Shown here piece by piece: positions 9,794 through 19,823 of a stretch of DNA of 64,000 bases (position 1 is its first letter; each line of letters starts with the position of its first letter). The notes beneath the pieces were generated by a model. That model saw nothing but the letters and a program-made list of their open reading frames with translations, searched no databases and was not told the DNA's origin. This stretch comes from Hyaloperonospora brassicae (lineage: Eukaryota; Oomycota; Peronosporomycetes; Peronosporales; Peronosporaceae): NCBI GenBank assembly GCA_947650285.1, contig CANTFL010000394.1, forward strand, positions 124,001 through 188,000, given 5' to 3'. The position numbers and the translations under genes are program-made.

Positions 9794-11870
9794 TTGCTAT
9801 TGATGGATCATCTGGTGAAATTAACCCGTAAATCTTGGAAAGATTTATTGGCTTTGTACCGATCCTTGTCGGATCGGTATACAACACGCAACGAACTGCT
9901 GTACTATACAGCTGTTGCCGACGACACGTCTCGTGTCGTCGTAACCGCTCATCATGATTTGCGTTTACGCATCTTGTATGAGTGTCACGATGCCCCAACA
10001 GGTGGTCATCGTAGTCGAGAAAAGACTTACCTTACGGTAAGTCGTGACTTATACTGGACCCGCCAGTATCATTTTGTCCGCAAGTAAGTTCGTGCTTGCG
10101 AGGTTTATCAACGGGTAAATCCCAGTCCTTCATCCCGTGCACCCTTAAAGCCTCTACCTGTACCGAAAGAGTGCTAGTAGTCCGTTTCAATGGACTTCGT
10201 CTTCGGTTTCCCCGAAGATGCTCACGAGAATGATAGTATTCTTGTGTTCGTTGACCGGTTCAGCAAGATGGTCCATCTTGCTGCTGTCCCCGGGTCGATC
10301 ACGGCACAAAGCTGTGCTCGTGTCTTTATCGACACAATATATTGACTCCACGGGTTACCCCGTGAACTCGTGTTAAACTGTGACCCTCTGTTCACGGCAG
10401 ACTTTGGCAATCCGTGTTCCGTTCACTCGGAACACGGCTAAAAGTGTGGACATCTGATAATCCCACAATAGATGGTCAGACGGAACATATTAATCGTGTC
10501 CTCAAAGAGATCTTTTGTGGATACGTCCACTCGTTTTCAAGTTGGATCGAATTTCAACCCATGGTGGAATTCGTCATCAATAATTCGGTGCATGCTTCTA
10601 CACAACACACACCGTTCTTCTTGAATGGCTTACGCAATCCACGTCTGCCCACCCTTTAAAAGTATGACTCTTGGATAAAGGGGGGTACTCTCTCGAGCAA
10701 AAACCGTTCTGGCTTTTGCTCATCACGTCCGACGCAAACGTCGTCACGTATGATGCCGATGTCGATTAAGTCGACGTCGATGAAGAAGACCATCTCATTG
10801 ATAGCGACAACGCTATTATTGACTCGGATGATGATGACGATGCTGGTATATTCAGCATTGCCAACGATTATTCCAGCGAGGATGACGACATCCTCGCCGA
10901 TGAACAGAAAGAGGAAAGCACTCTTTCTGCAACTCGCACAAGGCGAACTGAACAAAACAATGCCGAGTCAACAGAAAGATTTCTGCTGGTTCGTGAAGCA
11001 GTGGTCCGTTTTGTACAGAATTCCATCGCTTACACGGTGAACCGTCAGAAACGGAACGCTGACAAGAATGGAAGGGCGAATATATATTCATTTGTCAAAT
11101 ATGACCTAGTCCTACTATCTACAGTAAACTTACCTGGACATGCACTCACTAATGTCGGCAGCAGTAAACTACTGCCGAAATACATTGGTTCCATTCGTGT
11201 ATTGCACCACAAAGGCAATGCATATACGATTGAGTTGCCTCGCAGAATGCGCACGCATCCTACTTTCATTTTGGTCGTCTCCGCCCGTACTGTCAGTACG
11301 AGCCCTCTTCCGACGATGAAGATAACCCCCACGTTCAATAACCTCCATCAGGATCTTACGTTCGCTCTCCAGACGATCATTCTGGATGCGTAATGAATAG
11401 ATATCTCCGTTCAGCCGATAGATCTCCATGCGTGCCGTCCCCAGCTCCTCAACGATGGAGCGGATATCGCGCTCGACATGCAGTTGCGCGACCGCGTACC
11501 CATTACGGTCCCTCGCACTCTCGGCTTCGCGATCCTTGCGATGCTTCCGTACAGTGTCGGTCAGACCGCAACGCTTGTCCCTCTCGTGCTCTAAATCCTC
11601 GCGCAATTTAACAATTGCACGATCCATCTTGTTCAGGTCGAGATGGTGAGCAAAACGACCTGGAGGAGGTTTTTCCTCATCCTACACCTCCTTTGATTCA
11701 CTCCCACGGTGGTCAACGCTTACTGGTCGAGCGTATCTTGAACCACCGTGACGATTCAGGATCAAGGACGAGATACCTTTTCCAGTGGCGAGGGTATTAA
11801 CCCTCTTGAAACAGCTGGGAGCGGGGCTCCCAGCTGATGTTGGATGTGCCCGGTCTCGTCGAGAACTGCG
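9794..11870 (+). pseudogene. pol: Integrase and chromodomain, copy A (broken)
   Basis: Integrates the cDNA; the chromodomain would steer insertion to marked chromatin. Zinc-binding and core segments are present but split by several stops and shifts. 9,794-10,087 reads ALYRSLSDRYTTRNELLYYT and YECHDAPTGGHRSREKTYL. The core starts near 10,188 (SMDFVFGFPEDA), and 10,414-10,659 holds DGQTEHINRVLKEIF and NNSVHASTQHTPFFLNG. An acidic spacer follows at 10.74-10.93 kb. The C-terminal domain lies at 11,001-11,393 (NLPGHALTNVGSSKLLPKYIG). The chromodomain is at about 11,715-11,870 ([26 protein letters not shown], then stops). Its 3' part lies opposite the antisense gene. Confidence 0.8.
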
Positions 11871-13048
11871 ACGAGGCACATCCGACGGTGGAGGGACATC
11901 GTCGTACGAACGCCCGCCGCGTTCGTAAAGGGGTTGTAGATTTTCAATCCCTTGACGCATCTCGGACGAGATGCGCGCCATCCAGTAGGGTTGATTAGGG
12001 AGGTACTCCCCACTAGGGGTGCGAACTTAGTTGTCAACACAACTCAAACAATTTTCTCTTCACAAGAAGCAATGTAAACCTGCCTCTCGAGACAATCAGT
12101 GCAATTTGTACCGAGAACAGGTATGAGACTTCAGCTCAAACTTGTTGCGAGTAACTTCGAGTTTGTCCAGCCAAACCTTGCAGCCAACATTCAAAATGTC
12201 GCCGATGAACGAATTCCACGCCTGCACCAAAGAGAGCTCGTCTCTCTTTCGGCTGCCGCGGTACCATCGATGTATAAAGAAGACATCGATGTAGAAGTCA
12301 TGCTCAGTGCGATAATGGTTCGCACTGGGGTCAAGATCATGGATCCTTGGCGAGTCAAAGATTAGGATTCGACAACTCCCAGTGGTAAACCCATACCACC
12401 CTTTCAGCTTGCTCACGGAAGGCATCCATGGCTTGTTTTCAGGAGCAGATCGTAACGCCTCACGATCCTGCTACTCTTGCGTGGTGCCAACGTAAGCACT
12501 GGCACCACGATCGCCGCAATACCTCGTATTACTGCGTCTATGGCTGCGGTGACTCCGCGAAGAGTCATCGGCATCGTCATGAAGGCTTACGTCCTCATGT
12601 TGCGCACTCGCCTCGTATGAACACGAGCGGGATCGGTTCGATCCCGGTGACAAGTTCCCGAAATCGTCGGATGAACCGAACATCTCTACCGCAATTCAGG
12701 ATCGAGACTGCCGCCAGGTGCAGCAGTCTTTATTTCCACAACCGTACGGTCGGGCTTTGCGGACGACTTGGAGTCGAACGGGGGATTCGACTCACTCGAA
12801 TAGATTACCTCTAAATCGGGTTCGACGTCCATGGGACTTCCACCCGCGGCCAAAGCTGCGGGTGAAGAAGCTGCACGTAAATGACCACGTGCGACTGCAA
12901 CTATGGGTGAAGCAGGTTGCTTATTAGCAGCAGCAGGCGCATTATCGCCTGCTGGCGAGTATTGAGTGGCATGCCCTCCGGCTAAAGGGATGCGTGCAGC
13001 CGCTTCGTTCGCAGCCTTGCTCGCGGAGCGCATGTGCCGACTCGTCAT
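11169..13048 (-). pseudogene. Antisense accessory gene of the gypsy family, copy A (decayed)
   Basis: This gene runs from near the 3' LTR back toward pol, on the strand opposite gag-pol. It starts at ATG 13,048-13,046 (MTSRHMRSASKAANEAAARI). It is homologous along its length to the antisense frames of copies B and C: PDLEVIYSSES against PDVEVIYSGES in C, HDFYIDVFFIHRWYRGSRKR against EDFYLDVFLRHRWYNSNQKR, and a C-terminal coiled coil (MDRAIVKLREDLEHERDKR and IYSLRIQNDRLESERKILME). At least four shifts or stops break it. The 3' part overlaps the chromodomain and integrase tail of pol on the other strand. Function unknown. The charged coiled-coil tail and low-complexity N-terminus suggest a structural or nucleic-acid-associated role, which is inference. 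Confidence 0.7.
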
Positions 13049-13164
13049 GCGCTTTAAAGTCGAAATGAGAAGGGAAAGACCAACAAGTGCTCCCCGGCTT
13101 CAGAGCGACACGACGGTGGTCTCTCTGTCACCAATGAATCAATCACTCACTATAGAAACTAATG

Positions 13165-13180
13165 GTTGAGGGAGGGGTGA
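13165..13180 (+). other. Polypurine tract, copy A
   Basis: GAGGGAGGGGTGA directly precedes the 3' LTR, the usual primer for plus-strand DNA synthesis. Copy C has the equivalent G-run and copy B a shorter one. Confidence 0.75.
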
Positions 13181-13645
13181 TATAACGGGGTGAGCCCGTT
13201 ACAGAAAAATTGGTGCAAAGTACCAATTTTGGATATCATCTATTTTAATAATATTCAATCAACGTCGCTCGAGAAAAGCGATGTCGTCGGAATATCACCT
13301 CTAAGGGTAATATCCGTGCAGGGGTCCACTTCTTGGATGATGTACCGTGTACATCAACCAATTTAACCACCAATCGCTGCTGGACGCGCGCAATGGGTGG
13401 TGGACAGAAGACCCATATAGGAGACAGTAGTTTGATATATTTAGATTAAGACGAAAGATGATTTAGCAAGAAACATAAATATAATATATAACAGTTCTAC
13501 TTTTTCCTCAAGACAGAGCTTTCGGGTTCTGTATTGTCTTGGTCGCGCTTCCTCACGCCACGTGTACGTGACGTCGGGCGTACGCACCCTTGTTATTAAT
13601 ACAAGGCCTTGCTCAGTCATCTGAGCAAGAGCGTGCCCCGTTACA
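13181..13645 (+). repeat. 3' LTR of copy A, different subfamily (465 bp)
   Basis: Starts TATAACGGGG (TG changed to TA) and ends TGCCCCGTTACA. It shares only islands with the 5' LTR (the CCACCAATCGCTGCT...ACGCGCGCAATG block and the ends). Perfect hairpins lie at 13,206-13,230 (arm AAAATTGGT) and 13,608-13,629 (arm CTTGCTCAG). Confidence 0.85.
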
Positions 13646-13707
13646 GTCATCATCTTCATTAATCCAAGGTATCTTCTTCAGCGTCTTCTCCGCTGTCATC
13701 ACCAAGC

Positions 13708-15906
13708 TTATGTAGCTACCTGCAAAAATTGGTATCGCGTGTTGCTCTGATCCGGCAGTCGAGCTGATTTTGAATTTAAAAGAATGGCAGTCCCGGTCTC
13801 GGCCTTGTTTTGTTTTAAGCGAGTGCGTGAGCGACCGTGAACGCGCTTGGCCGCCTTGTGATTGCGCTTGCCTCCGCTTGCTCCGGCCGGGTTCTTGTGC
13901 AAAGCATAGAGAGGACTATTTATGCATCCGTAGCACGAGTCGGCACATAACGTCCACAAGTCCGACGATTTAAACTTGATATTATTGAAGTCGTCCTCAT
14001 ATGTTCCTTTTTGGCGCATAACAAAAGTGGCCGATTTGCTCAACATTCATCGACGCATGTTCTCACCCCTATTTGAAAGACGGGTGATTGCCGCTTTTTA
14101 CTGCTAGTTGAGCGAGGCTCTTTAAGATTGCAGAAATTCTTCTTTAAACTTTGCTGCGATTGAGAATCGCATCTTGTAAATAATCGATCGGTTACAAGTG
14201 TAAGACCATGGGCTTCCAAAAATTGGTCTCGAAGCGCTGGTAAAAAAGTGATCAATTGGTCTATTTTCATTTTCATTTAAAAGAGAAGCGTCCATTACGG
14301 TGCGATTTAGCGTTTTTACGTGGCACCTGATCGCCACGAAGCACGCATGAACGGCTACAAATATTGCCTCGGATCCCTCCAGTCACGTCAGATAGGATAT
14401 AATCATCACAATAAGATTGTCTATTGCATAAACATCCTTCCAATACACTGGGTCTGTCATCAAAGCTTTGATCTCGTTGCTTATCTCGATGTCGACATCG
14501 GCGTTTAGAATCTCACATGTCAGAGTGGCACACGCAGTCTTAGCTGTACTATCACGCTGCGTGGATTAAAATACTGTGCTTCATCGGGTCTTCGGACAAA
14601 GAATTAGCACGTACGTCTTGTCATATCTCTCCATACAGAGCTTGTCGAACAATTGCTGAAGAAGATGAGACGATTTGATATTCTTTACTATAAACAAAAT
14701 CTGCTTCAAAACGTGCCTACTCCATCAAAATTCTTTAAAAGAGCCATGCAGAGCTTATGAATTGCATGAGGCGCACAACCGTAAGCGAATGCATACTCCT
14801 TCGTCTTCAAGCAATCTCTGCGCAGATTGACCATTACACTCGGAGAATCGCTGCAAAAGCCAAATTATTGGGGGTGAATATTGCTTTTGGTCTTGGTGCA
14901 TTTCCGTGTTTGTTCTGACTGGTTCATCACATCTACGCCGAATTCATTGTTTATTCCATAAAAGTTTGATAGCAAGAAACCAGGGGCCGGCTTGCAAATA
15001 GAACCGAGAAGCCGCAGCTTGCAGGAAAGCAGTTTCTCAAGCAAGTCATCTGCGCTTTCTCTGCGCAGCTCCATCGTGAAATGCTCAAGGAAAAGTGGCT
15101 TAGGTCCGCAAGCCATCATGTTAATGACTTTTTTCCCTTCACATTTGTGGCACCGTCTAGTGAAAATCCAATGAGCGAAAAATTGCCGAGTTCGAGCATA
15201 ACATCGTTCATATCTCTCCATGTTCTGCTCTTAAAGCTTGTCTCCATCTGCGGCTCTATATGGAAGATTTAAAGATCCGCTCAGCTCCTGAAAAAACGTT
15301 GCCCATTCCAGGTGCTCGAAAGCAACGAAAGGCATGGCCGTCCGATGAACAGCGCGGGCGAACAGCTGGTGCAGCTTCCTCATTTCGCCTTTCGTCATCA
15401 TTCTAGATGCTGACGTCCGCCGGTAAAAAACAGTGAAGCATTCTGTGGCTCGAGCACAGTCCCCACACTGCCGCCAGCATCCGCCGACAAAAGCATCGCC
15501 GACGATAACTTTGGCGCCGACTTTGCCGACTTTGCCGACTTTCGTGACGGTTGAAATTCTCATCGAGCTGGCCTATGGAGCGGGGACGCTTTTTGCAGTT
15601 AGCCCAACGATCGTGCATGCGTCCAACTGCCGCAACCACGGCATCATCGCACGCCGAGCACTTGCAGTAACTCGAATTCGCGTCGCCCGGCTTTTAAGAC
15701 ATTCCAAATATAATCCAAGTACCATCTTTTGTCTTACCCATGTATACACTCAACTCAAAGAGTTCTTCTTGGCTGGTCTTTTGATCCTCTCCGAATTGGT
15801 TAGAGTAAGGGGGCTGTTGTTGGACTTCGTACAATTCGATCAACCCTTTATGTCGCCAAGAAGAAGACGAGACACCGTTCGACTTTCTCTTTCTTAAGGA
15901 AAACAA
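13708..15906 (-). pseudogene. hAT-like (DUF659) transposase relic 1
   Basis: Minus-strand pieces in consistent order suggest a transposase of the hAT-like DUF659 group. There is an N-terminal piece with possible BED-type Cys residues near 15.63 kb (YCKCSACDDAVV), then MRKLHQLFARAVHRTAMPF and FVAFEHLEWATFFQELSG (15.25-15.37 kb). A DUF659-like stretch covers 14,865-15,221 (KVINMMACGPKPLFLEHFTM). A central piece near 14.48 kb reads ISNEIKALMTDPVYWKDVYA. Near the C-terminus is KRVHGRSRTRLKQNKAETGT (about 13.8 kb), resembling the hAT C-terminal HxxxRNRL region. Multiple stops and frameshifts. A homologous but separate relic lies at 56.3-58.5 kb. Terminal inverted repeats were not found by eye. Confidence 0.6.
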
Positions 15907-16270
15907 GGTGGCGAATAGATTCAGGGTGAAATTATATTATACCACTGCACAATGTACGACTTTTACGACAGTGTGATACCGTAGTATGATACCGCGGGTA
16001 TTATACCGCAATTTATACTTACACACCCATAATCTGGAGTTAATTACAGTTACAACGGCTCGCCCGACCGCATACCATGATCCCTCCAAACCACAACATT
16101 GTGTAAACTAGACCTTTACACCTCTCTTAAATTCAGGGACTCGTCAAAAATCGGCTATAATTAGACTTGCAAGTCACTAAAACCGGTTCGGTACCGGTCT
16201 TACCCGACTAGAGCCTGCCCGTTGCCAAACCTACATTTTGTATCACGACTGGGAGTGACACACTGACCTG
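15907..16270. other. Intergenic, no gene seen
   Basis: AT-rich spacer between the hAT relic and the host gene island. No convincing frame or repeat. Confidence 0.5.
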
Positions 16271-16277
16271 TCATTTT
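16271..16277 (+). promoter_or_regulatory. Possible oomycete initiator (Inr) element
   Basis: TCATTTT fits the oomycete Inr consensus YCAYTYY and is followed by GAATTCCCC, a loose match to the downstream flanking region. It lies 53 bp upstream of the ATG of the 45-codon gene. Confidence 0.4.
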
Positions 16278-16329
16278 TGAATTCCCCCGAAAAGTAACTT
16301 ACCGCGGCTGTATTCAAGCGTTCACCAGG

Positions 16330-16467
16330 ATGTTTATGCTCAAGAAGAAGAAACCGCAGGTGGACAGTATCAAGCTGATGAAGGTGATGGCGTGGGACCT
16401 TTCCAAGATTGCGCTTGTCTTCGTCGGTATCCGCGCTGCTTCTGTCTTTCTAAACCAGGAGAGCTAA
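16330..16467 (+). CDS. Hypothetical small single-pass membrane protein (45 aa)
   Basis: A short complete frame (ATG at 16,330, TAA at 16,465-16,467). The protein begins with a lysine-rich segment (MFMLKKKKPQVDS) followed by one hydrophobic helix at about residues 22-41 (WDLSKIALVFVGIRAASVFL) and a short polar tail. The layout resembles small tail-anchored or mitochondrial membrane subunits, but I do not recognise the family. Support for a real gene is its place in the host gene island, the Inr-like element 53 bp upstream, and a clean convergent arrangement with RPAC1, which ends 246 bp downstream. It could still be a chance frame, or the last exon of a longer gene. Confidence 0.45.
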   Translation: MFMLKKKKPQVDSIKLMKVMAWDLSKIALVFVGIRAASVFLNQES

Positions 16468-16712
16468 GAGGGTGTGCAGAGGAACGAACGATGAGAGCGT
16501 AAGGTCTGGACGCTGCTTTTCCTCTGGCCGACTGTTGTGACCTCACGTTCAAGCCAAAGGCGACGATAAAGATAAACACGGTCATACTTAATTCAAGTGA
16601 TAGGCGTAAGTTATCTTTCACACGTAAAGACTGACGACTGGTGGGTGGTCTGGTGATCCGATAACAAAGGAAACGTTGGGGCTCCAAGTGTATTATCATC
16701 CATCCATACTTG

Positions 16713-17889
16713 CTACTCGTCTTCTTCCTCATCTTCTCCAACCCGTTCTTCGTCGGCCAACGTAAATGACTCTAATGCAATATTGCACTTCTCTTCCAGC
16801 ACACCGAGAGCCTCAAGCAACAGCTCTTCAGGCTTGATCATGCCCACAGACTCGATGCTGAAGATAAAGTGGTCGCTTTGACGTCCAAGACGAATTTTTT
16901 CGTTCCATCTGGGCTCGCTGATACAATTCCGGCACATTGTGCACGAGCGCTGGTCCTTCACCACGGCGTTCGGAACACCACTGAGGTCTTCAATATCAAA
17001 AACTCCCACTTGGCACTCACCCACTAAACGCTTCGCATCAATACCCTCCACCTTCTCCAGTAGCTCAACCTGCGGCATCAAGCGGTACGAAGCGGTGGCC
17101 ACGGGTGAGAATTTTGCATGGTCCTTGCCCACACCCTTGCGGCAATGAGCCTCTAGTGCGATGCTTTGACCTGGACGTAGCTTTGCGATCAGTATGTCCT
17201 CGCTCACGGGCCGGATCAACCCAAAGCGCTCTTCTTGGTTTCCCTGCGGAACCCACTCAAGGTCACGCGAGTACACTACACAAAAAAGCGAGCATGTAGA
17301 CCCGTTAGCTCTAGTATCACGCATGGAAATTGCAAGTGCCACAACAAAGGACCTATATACACACCGGAAGAGCATAAGGCTTTCGTTGGATCCTTCGGAT
17401 GATCAGGATCAAATTTACACGTGACATCAAGCTTGAAGACAATTGTGTTTTCGTCCGTAGCTTCAGCCTCTTCGTTAGCTGAAAAGGCTTGAAATTCGCG
17501 TGGATCCACGTTGAGCGGTACAAGGCCAAGTCGATGGGCTAACACTTCGTCCTGTATGATCGACGAGTTGTTCCAGATATATACGTGCTCAATGGCCATA
17601 GTTGGTACCTCGGCCAGTAGGATACGACGCAACGCGTTGGCGATGGCGGCGTCGACGCCAATCAGGTCGAACACGATCTCGTCATCGGACAAGCTCTGGA
17701 TGTTGACTTTCACCTGGCGCTTGAATTGTTCCGGAAAGCTGTAGCTGGTTTCGCTTTCCACATCAGGCTACTCGTAGGCAGTGCAAGCAATCAGGAAGGG
17801 ATGAAAACTGTGAGTGCTACAGATGATATATAGCTTACCTGGTGCGGTGCGTCTTGGCCAACGTGGATAAATTTTTTAGACTTGCCCAT
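16713..17889 (-). CDS. RPAC1: DNA-directed RNA polymerases I and III subunit RPAC1 (AC40)
   Basis: Alpha-like subunit that pairs with AC19 to nucleate assembly of RNA polymerases I and III in the nucleus. Three exons are proposed: 17,839-17,889 ([17 protein letters not shown]), 17,365-17,767 and 16,713-17,275. Introns are 17,768-17,838 (GTAAGC...TAG, 71 bp) and 17,276-17,364 (GTGTGT...TAG, 89 bp). They join to an uninterrupted 338-aa protein, close to the human POLR1C length. The alpha-type dimerisation motif [13 protein letters not shown] is at about 62-74, and [14 protein letters not shown], typical of RPAC1 more than RPB3, at about 201-214. Cysteines C263, C266 and C269 follow, and an acidic C-terminus (GEDEEEDE) ends the protein. 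A frame beginning at GTG 17,761 is not the start: an in-frame TAG lies just upstream, and exon 1 supplies the ATG. No hairpin chain of the retroelement type is seen. Confidence 0.93.
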
Positions 17890-18353
17890 GTTCAATCCAG
17901 CGGGCAATTGCCGGTGTGCGGCGAGACAGGTGCTCGGGCTGAGACTACGATGCGAGTGAAACGACACAAACGGTCACCAACCATTTGTCGTCAAGTCCTC
18001 TCAAATATGATACAGGCAAAAGCTCAATTTTAGAGCAGTGCCGATTTGGCGTTTGGTCCCTTTTTTGCGGGTTCATTTCCCCCCGCGCCCTTCAGGCATC
18101 ACTGTCGCGCTCCTTGGAGCCCACACATAAACAGCTGAACCATCAAAAACAATCAGACCCAGGCATCCAAGTATCGTGTGCACTGTCTCTTTTGTCCGGT
18201 GTCATCTACTAACTTGCTCAAGGAACAAGGGCAACTACGTCATGGCTCATTCTGCCATGAACAAGTAGCAACCTGTAGCTGAAAAGTGTATGAACTCTGC
18301 CTTCTTGTACTACCACTAGGCGTACGACATGCGCCATCCGCAGCCCCACGATC
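17890..18353. other. Intergenic between RPAC1 and cytochrome c1
   Basis: Promoter region of RPAC1 (minus strand) and 3' flank of cytochrome c1. A TCATTTC at 18,073 on the plus strand matches the Inr consensus, but no plus-strand gene follows it. Confidence 0.5.
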
Positions 18354-19258
18354 TTACTTGGTGTACGTAATTTTACGGGTCTTAAGTGGCGCCCATTTCA
18401 GGCGCTTGTAGTAGCCAGTTAAACCGCACAGTGCCGCCAGGACAATCGTTGCCTGCATACCTTGCTTCTTCCGCACATCATGCTCGGGCTCGGCAGCCCA
18501 AGCAAGAAAAACCGACACGTCCTTAGCCATCTGCGAGGTCGTGCATGGCGTGCCATCTTCGTACTCGATCTGGCCGTCCTGCAACTGGCGCTCCATGGCA
18601 ATCGCACCACCGCCGAAGTACGGGTTGTAGTGCAGGCCATCCAGCAGCTCCATTCCCTCAGGCGGGTCGACATAACCCGTCAGAAGCGCGAACAGGTAGT
18701 CAGCACCGGCATGACGAGCCTTAACCATCAGCGAGAGATCAGGCGGTATAGCGCCATTATTAGCAGCAGCAGCAGCCTCGTCATTAGGGTACGGCCGCGG
18801 AAGCGGGTCCGACAGCTTGCCTGGTCGCTCAAACATCTCGCCCACGTCGTTCGGGCCGTCCATAACGTCCGTGTCAGCCGCAATGGCCTTCAGTTCGTCT
18901 TCAGTGTGAGTCACGCCCACCAAGTTGCGGAAGCAAATGCGGTCCAGACTGTGGCATGACGCGCAAACCTCACGGTAAACCTGATACCCACGACGCACGC
19001 TAGCGTAGTCGAACGAGGACAGTGGGCCCTGGTAGTCGAATCCGTAGTGCAGTGCTTCAATCTGATCACTGCTGAGAGCCGTCGTACCTGTCAGCACCGA
19101 TCCGCCCAACAGCGTTCCAGCACCCACCTGTAGCAAACGAAAGTGAACGGATTGGACGCATAAAACTAGTTAAGCGACTGGCAGCATATAGCACGGGTTT
19201 CCTAGTACATGTTGCCGACCTTGGCAGCACGTTGCAGCAACTTGGCGCGGTTAAACAT
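18354..19258 (-). CDS. CYC1: Cytochrome c1, heme protein of complex III
   Basis: Carries electrons from the Rieske protein to cytochrome c in the mitochondrial cytochrome bc1 complex; anchored in the inner membrane facing the intermembrane space. Two exons are proposed: 19,220-19,258 (MFNRAKLLQRAAK) and 18,354-19,127, separated by a 92-bp intron (AAG|GTCGGC...GCTACAG|GTG), giving 270 aa. The N-terminus is basic and amphipathic, then hydrophobic (VGAGTLLGGSVLTG), a bipartite presequence. The covalent heme site CASCH is at about 68-72 and the axial methionine at about M191 (GGGAIAM). The family block YNPYFGGG is present, and a C-terminal membrane anchor lies at about 238-253 before a basic tail. 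The donor GTCGGC is not ideal; the frame fits it best. Divergent to KISH with 234 bp between start codons. Confidence 0.93.
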
Positions 19259-19492
19259 AGAGGGCAGATAGCGCTTCGTTGCTTGGTCTCTCTCTATGTG
19301 CGTGTGAAGCAGCGAAGGTCCCCTCAGCCGCACATCGATTGACACGTCGCCTCTCCTAAATTGGCTTGAACATAGTATAGACATACGGGGTCATATATCG
19401 TGTGTGGGCAACACCATTGTTCTGATCAAAGGATGAGGCGGATCCACAGAATTGGTACAGCGAGTGACTCCCGATTCTTTCCAACGAACAAA
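19259..19492. promoter_or_regulatory. Shared divergent promoter region, CYC1 and KISH
   Basis: 234 bp between two divergent start codons must hold both promoters and 5' UTRs. No exact initiator consensus was seen on either strand. Confidence 0.45.
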
Positions 19493-19823
19493 ATGGTAAG
19501 GAGTACGCCGAGTCCTACACGGCTGCGTACGATCAGAGATAGATGGTCGATCGTAAGCAACGTCTAACATACGCAAACGTGTTTCTCTCTAGTCGGCTCT
19601 GTTTAGCCTCCAGGGACTACTCACTGTCATCTTGCTCTTCATCTGTACCTGCACATACATCAAGATGAAGTTTCCTACGCTCTTTGACCGGGGACAGCTG
19701 CCAGGAAAGCACGAGGGTCTTGGTGGGCTTTGTTGGAAGGCTTCGCGCATCGGAGAGCGTAAAAGCCAGTATGTTGCTGGCGCCCTCGCTCTCATGGCTG
19801 TTCACACGCTGTTCCTTTCCTAG
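19493..19823 (+). CDS. KISH / TMEM167 family small membrane protein (77 aa)
   Basis: Homologue of the KISH (DUF1242; TMEM167A/B) family, small Golgi-associated two-pass membrane proteins linked to secretion. Exon 1 contributes only the ATG at 19,493-19,495, followed directly by GTAAGG. The intron runs 19,496-19,592 and ends TCTCTCTAG. Exon 2 (19,593-19,823) encodes SALFSLQGLLTVILLFICTC, then a loop (LFDRGQLPGKHEG), the family block CWKASRIGERKSQYVA, and a second hydrophobic segment ending VHTLFLS. Length and both membrane segments match the family (about 72-77 aa). Without the single-codon exon the gene has no ATG start in the right place, so it is easily missed. Convergent with the phosphate carrier. 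Confidence 0.9.

Larger units (their letters stand above)
5424..13645 (+). mobile_element. Ty3/gypsy retrotransposon copy A (chromodomain type, with antisense gene); chimeric
   Basis: LTR, primer-binding site, gag, pol (retropepsin, RT, RNase H, integrase, chromodomain), an antisense accessory gene, polypurine tract and LTR follow in order. The 5' LTR and everything up to about 9.68 kb are nearly identical to copy C. From about 9.7 kb to the end the sequence is clearly more diverged, and the 3' LTR (465 bp) is of a different subfamily from the 5' LTR (391 bp). Flanking pentamers differ (AGAAA at 5,419-5,423 and GTCAT at 13,646-13,650), and the interrupted copia integrase does not continue on the right. 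This fits a recombinant between two insertions and not a single integration. Whole-element short hairpins are described in the findings. Confidence 0.9.

Noticed and set aside
15433..15897. 154-codon frame on the plus strand
   Set aside because: Opposite the hAT-like relic, with low-complexity Pro/Thr content; the minus strand carries the recognisable transposase pieces.
17276..17761. RPAC1 starting at GTG 17,761 as a 161-aa protein
   Set aside because: Reads through an intron at its end and has an in-frame TAG just upstream of the supposed start; three exons give the full-length protein.
16713..17889. RNA polymerase II subunit RPB3
   Set aside because: The [17 protein letters not shown] block, the overall length and the C-terminus fit RPAC1/AC40 better.
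18073..18079. TCATTTC, a perfect oomycete Inr match
   Set aside because: No plus-strand gene follows within several hundred bases; probably chance.
18462..18959. 165-codon plus-strand frame
   Set aside because: Mirror of the well-supported cytochrome c1 gene; no own motif.
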